Below, piece after piece: positions 24,640 to 32,299 of a stretch of DNA of 40,825 nucleotides. Under the pieces are notes generated by a model. That model did not search any database. It saw nothing but the letters and a program-made list of their open reading frames with translations, and was not told the origin of the DNA. The stretch is taken from NCBI RefSeq assembly GCF_013415325.1, contig NZ_JACBYE010000040.1, positions 1-40,825 on the forward strand, given 5' to 3'. Source of the stretch: Sanguibacter inulinus. Its GTDB lineage: Bacteria; Actinomycetota; Actinomycetes; Actinomycetales; Cellulomonadaceae. The first letter of the stretch is position 1. Each line of letters starts with the position of its first letter. The position numbers and the translations under genes were made by a program.

Positions 24640-26399
24640 CAGAACTCTCCTGTCCTGTCTCCGCGCAGCCGCTCGGCGAGGAGCATGACTGTCGCGGTGA
24701 GGAGCGCGAGGACGACGGAGGCGGCGAGCGCCATGCCGTAGTTCTCGGCGCCGGGCCGGCCGATGAGCCGGAAGATGACGACGGGCAGGGTCGCGCCGTC
24801 GGGTCGGGCGAGGAAGGACGTCGCCCCGAACTCGCCGAGGGACACGGCGAAGGCGAAGCCGATGGCGAGCCCGAGCGAGCGGGCGACGATGGGCCAGTCG
24901 ACGGTCGCCAGGACACGTCCGGGCGGTGCGCCGAGGGTCGCGGCCACCTCGCGCTGGCGCGGGTCGATCGCGCGCAGCACAGGCAGCACGGTCCTCACGA
25001 CCAGCGGGGTCGCGACGACGGCCTGGGCGATCGGGACGAGCAGCCCGGAGGTCCGCAGGTCGACGCTCAGGCCGAGCGGCCTGTCGAGGGTGATGAGGAA
25101 GCCGAAGCCGACGGTCACCGCGGAGACCCCGAGGGGCAGCATGAACACCGAGTCCATGACCGACACCGCGCGTCGGGCCGCCGGGTCGCGCGGTCGTCGC
25201 GAGACGACCAGGGCGACGAGGCCGCCGACGACCAGCGCGACGACAGTCGCCCAGGCTGCTGTGCGCAACGAGGTCGCGGCTGCCTCCCACACCGTGACGG
25301 TGAGCGCGTTGCGCCCGCCTGTGGTGCCGAGCGCGGCGTAGTTGCCGAGCCCCCAGCCGTCAGGGGTCCGGAGGGAGCGGAGCACGAGGTTGGCGATCGG
25401 CCAGGCGAGGAGCACCAGCACGACGACGGCCGTGAGCGCCGCGGGCAGGGCGTCGGCGCTGCGCAGCCGCAACGGGTGGGTCGAGCGTGTGGCGGCGGTG
25501 AGGGCGAGCGCGGTCTCGCGGCGCGAGCGCGCCCTCGAGGCGACCGCGAGCGCGGCGCTCACCACGACGAGCTGCGCGACGGACAGCACCGCGGCCGTGC
25601 GCAGGTCGAGGAACTGGACGGTCTGCATCCAGATCTCGGTCTCGATGGTGCCGTAGCGCTGACCGCCGAGGACCAGGACGACCCCGAAGGCCGTCGCGCA
25701 GAAGAGGAAGACGACCGCGGCGGCCGAGGCGACGGCCGGGCCGAGCGCCGGGAGCGTCACGGTCCAGAACGCCCGGGAGGGTGAGGCTCCCAGGGCGCGG
25801 GCGGCCTGCTCGGCGCGCGGGTCGAGGTGCTCCCACAGCCCGCCGACAGTGCGCACGACGACGGAGTAGTTGAAGAAGACCAGGGCGATGACGATCGCCG
25901 TGAAGGTCCCGTCGAGCCCGAGGGAGCCGAGCGGGCCGGACTCCGCGAGCAGCGCGCGGAAGGCGACACCGACGACGACTGTGGGCAGCACGAAGGGCAC
26001 GGTGACGAAGGCGCGGACGGCCGCCTGCCCGCGGAAGGTACACCTGTAGAGGACGTAGGCGCCGGGGATGCCGAGCAGCAGCGACACGACGGTGCCGAGC
26101 GTCGCCTGCGCGAGGGTCAGGCCGACGATCCGCCAGGTGCGGGGCTGGGAGAAGACGTCGGCAAAACCGCCGAGGTCGAGCGTCCCGTCGGCCCAGAAGC
26201 CGCGCCCGACGAGCGCGCCGACGGGCCACACGAAGAAGATCCCGAGGAAGGCGACGGGCACGGCGACGGCGAGCGCCCACGAGGTCCGGCGCAGCAGGGC
26301 CCCGCGGCCGGCGGGACGCTCGGGGCGTCCGGCCGGTCGCGGGGCGGAGGCACCCGTACGACCCTCGCGGGTCGTGGTGCCGTCCTGGAGGGTGGTCAT
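24639..26399 (-). CDS. thiP: Thiamine ABC transporter permease, fused two-domain (ThiP-like)
   Basis: 586 aa from the ATG at 26399, 5 nt after the thiB stop. About twelve transmembrane helices fall into two homologous permease halves: the first from WALAVAVPVAFLGIFFVWPV, the second from LPAALTAVVVLVLLAWPIAN. EAA-type loops are seen as EQAARALGASPSRAFWTVTLP and REVAATLGAPPGRVLATVDWP. This fused form is normal for thiamine and ferric permeases. It forms the membrane channel with ThiB delivering substrate. An upstream in-frame ATG at 26441 lies inside thiB and is less likely. Confidence 0.92.
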   Translation of the reverse strand: MTTLQDGTTTREGRTGASAPRPAGRPERPAGRGALLRRTSWALAVAVPVAFLGIFFVWPVGALVGRGFWADGTLDLGGFADVFSQPRTWRIVGLTLAQATLGTVVSLLLGIPGAYVLYRCTFRGQAAVRAFVTVPFVLPTVVVGVAFRALLAESGPLGSLGLDGTFTAIVIALVFFNYSVVVRTVGGLWEHLDPRAEQAARALGASPSRAFWTVTLPALGPAVASAAAVVFLFCATAFGVVLVLGGQRYGTIETEIWMQTVQFLDLRTAAVLSVAQLVVVSAALAVASRARSRRETALALTAATRSTHPLRLRSADALPAALTAVVVLVLLAWPIANLVLRSLRTPDGWGLGNYAALGTTGGRNALTVTVWEAAATSLRTAAWATVVALVVGGLVALVVSRRPRDPAARRAVSVMDSVFMLPLGVSAVTVGFGFLITLDRPLGLSVDLRTSGLLVPIAQAVVATPLVVRTVLPVLRAIDPRQREVAATLGAPPGRVLATVDWPIVARSLGLAIGFAFAVSLGEFGATSFLARPDGATLPVVIFRLIGRPGAENYGMALAASVVLALLTATVMLLAERLRGDRTGEF

Positions 26400-26404
26400 G
26401 GTGC

Positions 26405-27511
26405 TCAGCCGACGACCTGGGCGGTCCAGTCCTTGATCCACGCGTCACGGTTCGCGGAGATCTCGGCGGGGTCGAGGGCGATCGGGTCCGTGGGCACGGG
26501 CGCGAAGGACTCCCAGTCGGCCGGGACCGTCACGTCAGGGCTCACGGGGTACACGTACATGGTCTCGGGGATGTCGGCCTGGAACTGGTCGCCGAGCAGG
26601 AAGTCGACGAAGGCCTGGGCACCCTCGGGGTTGTCGCCGTTGGCGAGGACCCCGGCGTACTCGACCTGGCGGAAGCAGGTGTCGAGCAGGGCTGCCGTGG
26701 TGCTCGACGCACCGTCGTCGCTCACCGTGAAGGCCGGGGAGGACGCGTAGGAGAGGACGATCGGGCGGTCGCCCTCGCCGTTGGCGGAGAAGTCCGTGTA
26801 GTAGGCGTCCTCCCAGCCCTCGACGACCTTGAGGCCGTTGTCGGTGAGGCTCTTCCAGTAGTCGAGGTAGCCGTCGGTGCCGAAGTGGCCGATGGTCGCG
26901 AAGAGGAAGGACAGGCCGGGCGTCGAGGTCGCCGGGTTCGTCACGACGGTGAGGTCCCGGTACTCGGGGTCGGCGAGGTCTTCGAGGGTGACCGGGGCGT
27001 CGATGCCCTCCTCGGCGAACCATCCGGTGTCGATGTTGAGGCACACGTCGCCGTAGTCGACAGGGGTGAGGGTGCCGGAGTCGTCGACCGCGAGGTCGGC
27101 GGCGCTCTCGGGCAGCTCGGGCGAGGTGTAGGGCTCGAAGACGCCCGCGTCGACGGCGCGGGACGCGAAGGACGTGTCGATGCCGAAGGCGACGTCGCCG
27201 AGCGGGGAGTCCTTGGTGAGCACGAGCTTGTTGGCGAGCGCGCCGCCGTCACCGGTCGTGATGATGTTGAGCGTCAGCCCGCTCTGCTCCTCGAAGGCGG
27301 CCTTGGTCTCGTCGGTGATGCCGAAGGAGTCGTGGACGACGACGTCGACAGTCGTGGCGCTCCCTGACCCCGACGCGTCGCCCGTGCCGCCTGTCGCGGA
27401 GTCGCTCGAGCAGGCCGCGAGCGCGAGGACCAGGGTCCCGGCGATCGTCGCTGTGGTCAGCCGTACGGAGCGTGTGGTGCGTGCTGTCCTGGTGCTGGTG
27501 GTGCTGTGCAT
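26405..27511 (-). CDS. thiB: Thiamine-binding lipoprotein of ABC importer
   Basis: 368 aa from the ATG at 27511, with GGAGGA 9 nt upstream. A signal peptide ends in the lipobox LALAACSS, so the protein is tethered to the outer face of the membrane. VVHDSFGITDETKAAFEEQ at the mature N-terminus is the ThiB start, and VAFGIDTSFASRAVDAGVF, PVDYGDVCLNIDTGWF and YASSPAFTV are characteristic. It captures thiamine or its phosphates for the permease. A TPP riboswitch lies 60-150 nt upstream. The family call is supported by both sequence and regulation. Confidence 0.93.
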   Translation of the reverse strand: MHSTTSTRTARTTRSVRLTTATIAGTLVLALAACSSDSATGGTGDASGSGSATTVDVVVHDSFGITDETKAAFEEQSGLTLNIITTGDGGALANKLVLTKDSPLGDVAFGIDTSFASRAVDAGVFEPYTSPELPESAADLAVDDSGTLTPVDYGDVCLNIDTGWFAEEGIDAPVTLEDLADPEYRDLTVVTNPATSTPGLSFLFATIGHFGTDGYLDYWKSLTDNGLKVVEGWEDAYYTDFSANGEGDRPIVLSYASSPAFTVSDDGASSTTAALLDTCFRQVEYAGVLANGDNPEGAQAFVDFLLGDQFQADIPETMYVYPVSPDVTVPADWESFAPVPTDPIALDPAEISANRDAWIKDWTAQVVG

Positions 27512-27571
27512 GATGCTGCGTCCTCCTGGACATGTGCCTCAGAAGGGGTACCACGCGTGCGTGGCGAGATA

Positions 27572-27660
27572 GCCCGACTCCCTACGCCGGTGCAAACCGG
27601 ATCAGGTTCGAGGGTCTGCGGGTGGTTCCGCACTCTCAGCGCTCCTGCGCTCCCCTGTCG
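27572..27660 (-). ncRNA. TPP (thiamine pyrophosphate) riboswitch
   Basis: Read on the minus strand, the region contains GGGGAGC, CTGAGAGTGCGG, then GACCCTCGAACCTGATCC, GGTTTGCACCGG and CGTAGGGA, the conserved core of the THI element in the correct order. It begins about 145 nt upstream of thiB. Between aptamer and start codon a short CCACG-CACG-CGTGG hairpin is seen; I cannot tell whether control is by termination or by masking of the ribosome-binding site. Confidence 0.95.
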
Positions 27661-27719
27661 TTCTCTCCCAGGTTACCTCGCGGTCGGCGGTGCGGTATGC
27701 GGGTGCGAGCCCGGACGGC

Positions 27720-27725
27720 TAGCGT
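27720..27725 (+). promoter_or_regulatory. -10 element for the DUF4235 gene
   Basis: TAGCGT lies 50 bp upstream of the GTG at 27776. With CGGAGG before the start, this gene has an ordinary leader. No good -35 is seen. Confidence 0.4.
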
Positions 27726-27775
27726 GGTGCGACAGGAGCGGATCACCTGCTCAGACGACCAATCGCGGAGGAATC

Positions 27776-28039
27776 GTGGCCCAGGACCAGTCGGTACCGA
27801 TGAAGATCACCACGCTCGCTGTCTCGCTCGGTGCCGGGTGGGTCGCCCAGAAGGCGGTCGCCGCGCTGTGGACCAAGGTCACCGGGCACTCCCCGGTGCA
27901 CGGGGACGACGACGACGCGACGGTCGCGAGCATCGTGGCCTTCGCTGCGGTGACGAGCGCGACCGCCGCCCTCACCCGGGTGCTCGCCACCCGGGGGACC
28001 TCGCGCGTCGCGAAGCGTCTGCACGCCCGCAAGCGCTGA
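27776..28039 (+). CDS. DUF4235 domain small membrane protein
   Basis: 87 aa with a GTG start and CGGAGG 5 nt upstream. Two hydrophobic stretches, about 10-30 (ITTLAVSLGAGWVAQKAVAA) and 48-68 (VASIVAFAAVTSATAALTRV), enclose the acidic segment HGDDDDAT. A basic tail (RVAKRLHARKR) follows. This matches DUF4235 proteins, widespread in actinobacteria and of unknown role. It is divergent from the thiamine operon and closed by a strong hairpin. Confidence 0.85.
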   Translation: MAQDQSVPMKITTLAVSLGAGWVAQKAVAALWTKVTGHSPVHGDDDDATVASIVAFAAVTSATAALTRVLATRGTSRVAKRLHARKR

Positions 28040-28132
28040 CCCTGGCGCGGCTGCGGCGCCCCTGTGCGCTGCGGCCCGGATGGGTACCGCGGCCGCGTGA
28101 GCACCGCAGCGAGGCTGAGCACAGCGGTCCGG

Positions 28133-28180
28133 CTGCGTGCCGCGCTGCCGCGGGTCGTCGCGGGTCGTCGCGGCACGCAG
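28133..28180. terminator. Bidirectional hairpin between DUF4235 and Crp/Fnr genes
   Basis: CTGCGTGCCGCG (28133-28144) pairs perfectly with CGCGGCACGCAG (28169-28180). An outer GCTGAGC/GCTCAGC pair (28114-28120 with 28181-28187) extends it. Confidence 0.7.
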
Positions 28181-28182
28181 GC

Positions 28183-28869
28183 TCAGCGACGGGCGGCGTC
28201 CTCGAGAGCCCTGAGGTCGAGGACAGAGAGCCCCCGGCGCCCTCGGAGCTCGATGACGCCCGAGGCCGACAGCGCCGCCAGGCGCCGGCTCAGGGTCTCG
28301 GGGGTGGTCCCGAGATACGCGGCGACCTCGTGCTTCGCCATCGGCAGCAGCACCGTGGCCCGGCCGGTCCTGCTGGTGGTCGCTGTCACGAGGTCCAGCA
28401 GGTAGGCCGCGACCCGGACGCCGACGTCCTCCGACGTGATGGCCGACAGCAGCCGCTCGACCGAGGCGAGCCTGTCGGAGAGCGTCCGCAGCATCCGCTG
28501 GCTGATGTCGGGATAGTCACGCAGCAGAGCCGAGAACCTCGCTGGGTGGAACACGCACATCTGGCTGTCGTCGAGGGCGACGACAGTGTCGAGGGGCGGG
28601 CGACCTGTCAGGAAGGCGCGCTCGCCCACGACGTCGCCGGCGGTGACTCTCCTGAGGATCTGCTCCTGACCGTCGGAGGACGTCCGGCTGACCTTGAGCT
28701 GCCCGCTGTGCATCACGAGCAGGCTCGACGCCGGGTCTCCGGGGTCGGAGACGACCTCGCCCTTCTGGAACGACACGGACCGCGCCGCCCCTGCCACCCG
28801 GAGCTGCTCCTGGCGCGACAACCCGTGGAAGATCGGGACGCGGGCCACGCAGAGGTCGTCCTCAGCCAT
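28183..28869 (-). CDS. Crp/Fnr family regulator with two cysteines (FLP-like)
   Basis: 228 aa. The N-terminal cyclic-nucleotide-binding-type beta-barrel (about 12-120) includes GDVVGERAFLTGRPP; a long dimer helix follows, then a winged helix with MAKHEVAAYLGTTPETLSRR. The recognition helix E..SR is the FNR pattern that reads TTGA half sites, and TTGAC-N4-GTCAA is found in the adjacent promoter. The protein has only two cysteines, C7 and C105, so the four-Cys iron-sulfur cluster of FNR is impossible. A thiol-disulfide switch, as described for Lactobacillus FLP (Cys5/Cys112), is an attractive alternative; this is inference. Its target is probably the divergent HMA-P1B ATPase operon. Confidence 0.9.
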   Translation of the reverse strand: MAEDDLCVARVPIFHGLSRQEQLRVAGAARSVSFQKGEVVSDPGDPASSLLVMHSGQLKVSRTSSDGQEQILRRVTAGDVVGERAFLTGRPPLDTVVALDDSQMCVFHPARFSALLRDYPDISQRMLRTLSDRLASVERLLSAITSEDVGVRVAAYLLDLVTATTSRTGRATVLLPMAKHEVAAYLGTTPETLSRRLAALSASGVIELRGRRGLSVLDLRALEDAARR

Positions 28870-28875
28870 GCCCCG

Positions 28876-28881
28876 AACCTA
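28876..28881 (-). promoter_or_regulatory. -10 element of a leaderless promoter (crp/fnr-type gene)
   Basis: On the minus strand TAGGTT ends 6 nt before the ATG at 28869; no RBS is visible. Confidence 0.6.
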
Positions 28882-28961
28882 CCCGGACCACCCGGCACCT
28901 ACGGGTTGCCGAGGCTGCTCCGGCGCCTCCCGGCAGGCAGTGCCGACGGACTGTGCCGGTG

Positions 28962-28977
28962 CTTGACCTGCGTCAAG
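28962..28977. promoter_or_regulatory. Crp/Fnr-type binding site
   Basis: CTTGAC-CTGC-GTCAAG is a perfect inverted repeat with the 4-bp spacing of FNR boxes (TTGAT-N4-ATCAA). Its centre (28969.5) is 41.5 bp upstream of a start predicted near 29011, the class II activator position. Confidence 0.75.
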
Positions 28978-28998
28978 GAGTCTCCAGGAGATCCCTCC

Positions 28999-29004
28999 TA
29001 CCGT
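28999..29004 (+). promoter_or_regulatory. -10 element of the HMA/P1B ATPase operon
   Basis: TACCGT fits TAnnnT. There is no -35 hexamer at the right distance, as expected for an activator-dependent promoter with its activator site at -41.5. Confidence 0.6.
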
Positions 29005-29046
29005 GAAGGTGTCGCTGAGAACCGTCACCAACGAAGGGATCCGACC

Positions 29047-29295
29047 ATGTCCACCTCGACAGCACCCGCCACCTCCACCACCCGCACAGTCCTGAGAGCC
29101 GAGGGGTTCTCCTGCCCGTCCTGCGTGGCCAAGATCGAGAAGCAGGTGGGCCGGCTCGACGGTGTCGAGCGCGTGCGGGTCCAGTTCGCCTCGTCACGCA
29201 TCGAGATCGACCACGACGCCGGACGCGTCACCGTGGACCAGCTCGTCGCCGCCGTGGCCAAGGCCGGCTACAGGGCCGCACCCTCGAAGGTCTGA
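29047..29295 (+). CDS. HMA-domain metallochaperone (CopZ-like)
   Basis: 82 aa from the ATG at 29047, with GAAGGGA upstream. After a Ser/Thr-rich start comes one ferredoxin-like HMA fold with the metal site GFSCPSCVAKIEKQ (C23, C26) and a DGVERVRVQFASSRIEID strand-helix pattern. Such proteins bind soft metals (Cu+, Zn2+, Cd2+) and pass them to a P1B ATPase. The ATPase 99 bp downstream lacks its own N-terminal HMA domain, so this gene probably supplies it as a separate chain. Ser-Cys-Pro-Ser-Cys differs from the usual copper MxCxxC. Confidence 0.9.
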   Translation: MSTSTAPATSTTRTVLRAEGFSCPSCVAKIEKQVGRLDGVERVRVQFASSRIEIDHDAGRVTVDQLVAAVAKAGYRAAPSKV

Positions 29296-29313
29296 CCTCT
29301 GATCTGTGCTCTC

Positions 29314-29333
29314 CGGGCACCCGCGGGTGCCCG
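29314..29333 (+). other. Intra-operon hairpin 1 (HMA/ATPase gap)
   Basis: CGGGCACCC-GC-GGGTGCCCG is a 20-nt perfect palindrome 19 nt after the HMA gene stop. It may be a partial terminator or protect the 3' end of the chaperone message. Confidence 0.6.
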
Positions 29334-29349
29334 ACCCGTAGTTCCTCCA

Positions 29350-29373
29350 GGCGCGCCGGGCGACCGGCGCGCC
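29350..29373 (+). other. Intra-operon hairpin 2 with GCGA tetraloop
   Basis: GGCGCGCCGG and CCGGCGCGCC form a perfect 10-bp stem closed by GCGA, a stable GNRA tetraloop. It lies 21 nt before the ATPase start codon, close to its RBS. Confidence 0.6.
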
Positions 29374-29394
29374 CCGCAGAGAGGTGGTGCTCCG

Positions 29395-31392
29395 ATGGGG
29401 AGCAGGTTCGAGAGATGGGTCCACGGGGACTGGTCGACGCCCGTCGTGTCAGGGGTGCTCGTCCTGGTCTCCTTCGCCCTCAGGCAGTCGGCCGGAGGTG
29501 CGGGTGACGTCACGCTGAGCCCGCAGTGGTGGCTCGATGCCGGTGAGCACGCCGCAGTCCCCGGCACGCTCTTCACCCTCGCGGACGCCGTCATGCTGGC
29601 CGCCGCGGTCACCGCCGGCTGGGGGATCACCATCACGGCCCTGCGCGCACTCGTCGCCAGGGTCGTCGGGATCGACCTGCTCGTGGCGGCTGCGGCGATC
29701 GGGGCCGTGGTGATCGGCAACTTCTGGGAGGCTGCGGCAGTCACGTTCTTGTTCGCGACAGGTCACGCCCTCGAGGCCGCGACCCTGGGCAAGACGCGCT
29801 CCGCCCTGGCCGAGCTGGTCGCGGTGGCCCCGGACCACGCCGTCGTCGTCCGCGACGGCGAGCAGCTGGAGATCCCTGCGGCGCAGGTGAGGGTCGGCGA
29901 GGTGGTCCTGGTCAAGAACGGCACGAAGGTCCCTGTCGACGGAGAGGTCCTGGGCGGGACCGGCGCGGTCGACGAGGCGTCCATCACGGGCGAGTCGATA
30001 CCGGCCGAGAAGTCCAGAGGTGACCGCGTCTACGCGGGGACGATCTCCCGAGCAGGCTTCTTGCGGGTGCAGGCCACCGGGACCGGAGCAGACTCCACCC
30101 TCGCCCGCATCATCCACCGCGTCGAAGAGGCCCAGGACGCCAAGGCCCGCACGCAGGCCTTCATGGACAAGTTCTCCAGGTGGTACACACCCGCCGTGAT
30201 GGTGCTCGCCGTGGCGGCCGGCGTCGTCACGGGTGACGTGGTCCTCGCGCTGACCCTGCTGGTCATCGGGTGCCCCGGCGCGCTGGTCGTCTCGATCCCC
30301 GTCGCGATCGTCGCCGGCATCGGCCGGGCCGCTCGTCGAGGGATCCTCATCAAGGGCGGTGAGTTCCTCGAGACCTCGGCGAAGATCTCCGTGGTCGCCA
30401 TGGACAAGACCGGGACGCTCACCGAAGGCCGACCCCGCCTGACCGACGTGGTGGTCCTGGACCCGCGCCTGGGTCGTGCCGACGTGCTGCGCTGGGCTGC
30501 GGCCGCCGAGGCCGGGTCCGAGCACCCGCTGGCACGTCCCGTCCTGGCGGCTGCGGACGAGGACGGGGTCGGTCCCTCAGAGATACCGGGCACGGTGGTC
30601 CCGGTGCCCGGCATGGGCATCATGGCCGAGGTCGACGGTCAGCGGGTGCTGGTCGGCAGCCCGCTGCTGCTCGAGCGGTACGGGGTGGCCGACGCCCGCG
30701 GTGTCTCCCAGGTCGCCGCGGCGCTCGCCGCCGACGGCAAGACGCCCATGACGGTGGCCGTCGGCGGCACCGTGATCGGCGTCCTCGCCGTCGCCGACCA
30801 GGTCCGCGCGGACGCCGCTGAGGCCGTCTCGATGCTGCACAGGGCCGGCGTCACGAAGGTCGTCATGCTCACCGGTGACAACCGGCTGGTGGCCGAGGCC
30901 GTCGGGAAGGCCACCGGGATCGACGAGGTCCACTCCGCGCTGCTCCCCGAGGACAAGCTGGACGTGGTCGAGCAGCTGCAACGGCAGGGCCACACCGTGG
31001 CCATGGTCGGCGACGGGGTCAACGACACCCCTGCCCTGGCCGCGGCCGACATCGGCGTGGCGATGGGGGCAGCAGGCTCCGCGGCGGCCGTGGAGACCGC
31101 AGACATCGCACTGATGGGTGACGACCTGCTCAGGCTGCCTGAGGCGATCAGCCTGGCCCGACGGACCGTGGCGGTGATGAGGCAGAACATCGTCGTCGCC
31201 CTGGCCACGGTCGTGCTGCTGCTGGCCGGCGTCGTCGCAGGGGGGCTGACCATGTCTGTCGGCATGCTCGTCCACGAGGCCTCTGTCCTGGTGGTGATCG
31301 TCAACGCGATGCGCCTCCTGCGCAGCAGCGGCCACGCCACGGTCGACCAGCCCTCCAGGCCCAGCCTGACGTCCGTCGGCTCCCGAGGCTGA
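29395..31392 (+). CDS. P1B-type heavy-metal ATPase with CPG motif, no HMA domain
   Basis: 665 aa, ATG start with AGGTGGT upstream. The catalytic set is complete: SITGESIPAEKS in the actuator domain, phosphorylated Asp337 in DKTGTLTEGRP, SEHPLARP in the N-domain, MLTGDN and GDGVNDTPAL. The helix-6 metal site reads IGCPGALV (C293-P294-G295), where Cu+ and Zn2+/Cd2+ pumps usually have CPC. The N-terminus has helices but no HMA domain or CxxC. The enzyme exports or, less likely, imports a soft metal at ATP cost. The metal cannot be deduced. It follows the HMA gene in an operon with a predicted redox-type Crp/Fnr activator. Confidence 0.92.
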   Translation: MGSRFERWVHGDWSTPVVSGVLVLVSFALRQSAGGAGDVTLSPQWWLDAGEHAAVPGTLFTLADAVMLAAAVTAGWGITITALRALVARVVGIDLLVAAAAIGAVVIGNFWEAAAVTFLFATGHALEAATLGKTRSALAELVAVAPDHAVVVRDGEQLEIPAAQVRVGEVVLVKNGTKVPVDGEVLGGTGAVDEASITGESIPAEKSRGDRVYAGTISRAGFLRVQATGTGADSTLARIIHRVEEAQDAKARTQAFMDKFSRWYTPAVMVLAVAAGVVTGDVVLALTLLVIGCPGALVVSIPVAIVAGIGRAARRGILIKGGEFLETSAKISVVAMDKTGTLTEGRPRLTDVVVLDPRLGRADVLRWAAAAEAGSEHPLARPVLAAADEDGVGPSEIPGTVVPVPGMGIMAEVDGQRVLVGSPLLLERYGVADARGVSQVAAALAADGKTPMTVAVGGTVIGVLAVADQVRADAAEAVSMLHRAGVTKVVMLTGDNRLVAEAVGKATGIDEVHSALLPEDKLDVVEQLQRQGHTVAMVGDGVNDTPALAAADIGVAMGAAGSAAAVETADIALMGDDLLRLPEAISLARRTVAVMRQNIVVALATVVLLLAGVVAGGLTMSVGMLVHEASVLVVIVNAMRLLRSSGHATVDQPSRPSLTSVGSRG

Positions 31393-31500
31393 AGATCTCG
31401 TCCCTGTGGACAACGTCCGCGCACCGCTGCGCGCTCCTAGTGTCGGTGCAACGGCAGCGACCGGTCCGAGGTCGCCGCCCTGTCACGGCAGGAGCAGGGC

Positions 31501-31833
31501 ATGAAGTTTGCGATGGGGGCAGGCGTGCTGACGGCGCTCGCACGGAAGACGTCGACGTCGAGCGACGACCTCGGCGCCGTCGTCCGGGAGCTCTCCGCGG
31601 CGGCCGAGCCGCTCGAGGGGCGATTCCACGGCGCTGGCCGGCAGGCCTTCGACAGGTTCCGCCGACGCACCGAGCAGATCGCCGTCGAGCTCGACGCGGC
31701 GCTCGCCTCGGTCCTGGTCGGCATCGACGGCATGGACCGCGCCTTCGCCGAGGGCGACCAGACGATGGCCGACGAGACCCGGGCGACCGAGGGCAGCGCG
31801 TCCTTCGCCTCCGCGCGGTTCTCCGGCCGCTGA
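31501..31833 (+). CDS. WXG100-like protein A
   Basis: 110 aa from the ATG at 31501, with AGGAG 7 nt upstream. Two helical stretches (about 20-45 and 52-90) surround GRFHGAGRQAFDRFRR, which corresponds to the W-x-G turn of ESX substrates with Phe-His-Gly in place of Trp-x-Gly. No signal peptide. WXG100 proteins are secreted as helical-hairpin dimers by type VII systems. No ESX core gene is in the window. A possible -10 TAGTGT is at 31438-31443. The family call rests on length, helix-turn-helix layout and partner gene. Confidence 0.7.
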   Translation: MKFAMGAGVLTALARKTSTSSDDLGAVVRELSAAAEPLEGRFHGAGRQAFDRFRRRTEQIAVELDAALASVLVGIDGMDRAFAEGDQTMADETRATEGSASFASARFSGR

Positions 31834-31873
31834 CCACAGACCTGCTGACCAACGACCTCAGGAGACGACGACG

Positions 31874-32191
31874 ATGAGCACGACGAGCACGACAGACCGC
31901 AGGGACTACGACACCGCAGCATCGACGGCTGCTCAGGAGAACTTCGACAGGGTCGCAGCGCGGCTCGACGGTCTGATGGACCAGCGCTCGGCCGACGTCC
32001 GGGACGCGATGGCCGACTACGAGGCCACAGGTGTCTCCGGTGACTACCAGGCGCAGGAGCAACGCTGGGCGACGGTCGCCGCGGAGGTCCGCGGGATCGT
32101 CCAGGCCCTGCGCCGCGCGCTGACCGACAGCGACGCGAGCGCCCAGGACTCGCTGCGGCGAGCCCAGTCCGCGGTCGAGGCGATCGGCTGA
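31874..32191 (+). CDS. WXG100-like protein B
   Basis: 105 aa from the ATG at 31874 with CAGGAG upstream, 40 bp after gene A. It is highly helical and acidic; the central GVSGDYQAQEQRWATVAAEV turn connects two amphipathic helices. It lacks a strict WxG. With gene A it forms a tandem pair of the kind that makes heterodimers for ESX export. Function beyond that is unknown. Confidence 0.65.
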   Translation: MSTTSTTDRRDYDTAASTAAQENFDRVAARLDGLMDQRSADVRDAMADYEATGVSGDYQAQEQRWATVAAEVRGIVQALRRALTDSDASAQDSLRRAQSAVEAIG

Positions 32192-32287
32192 CCTGGGGCG
32201 ACGTGGCATTCGAGCCCTTCGCCGGAGGTGCCGCTCGGCAGGCCCCCTGTCGCGCGGTCCCCCTCGGCGCAGAGCCGCAGAACTTGA

Positions 32288-32293
32288 TAGCGT
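32288..32293 (+). promoter_or_regulatory. -10 element of a leaderless promoter (lipoprotein gene)
   Basis: TAGCGT ends 6 nt before the ATG at 32300; no RBS is present. Confidence 0.6.
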
Positions 32294-32299
32294 CGAGCG

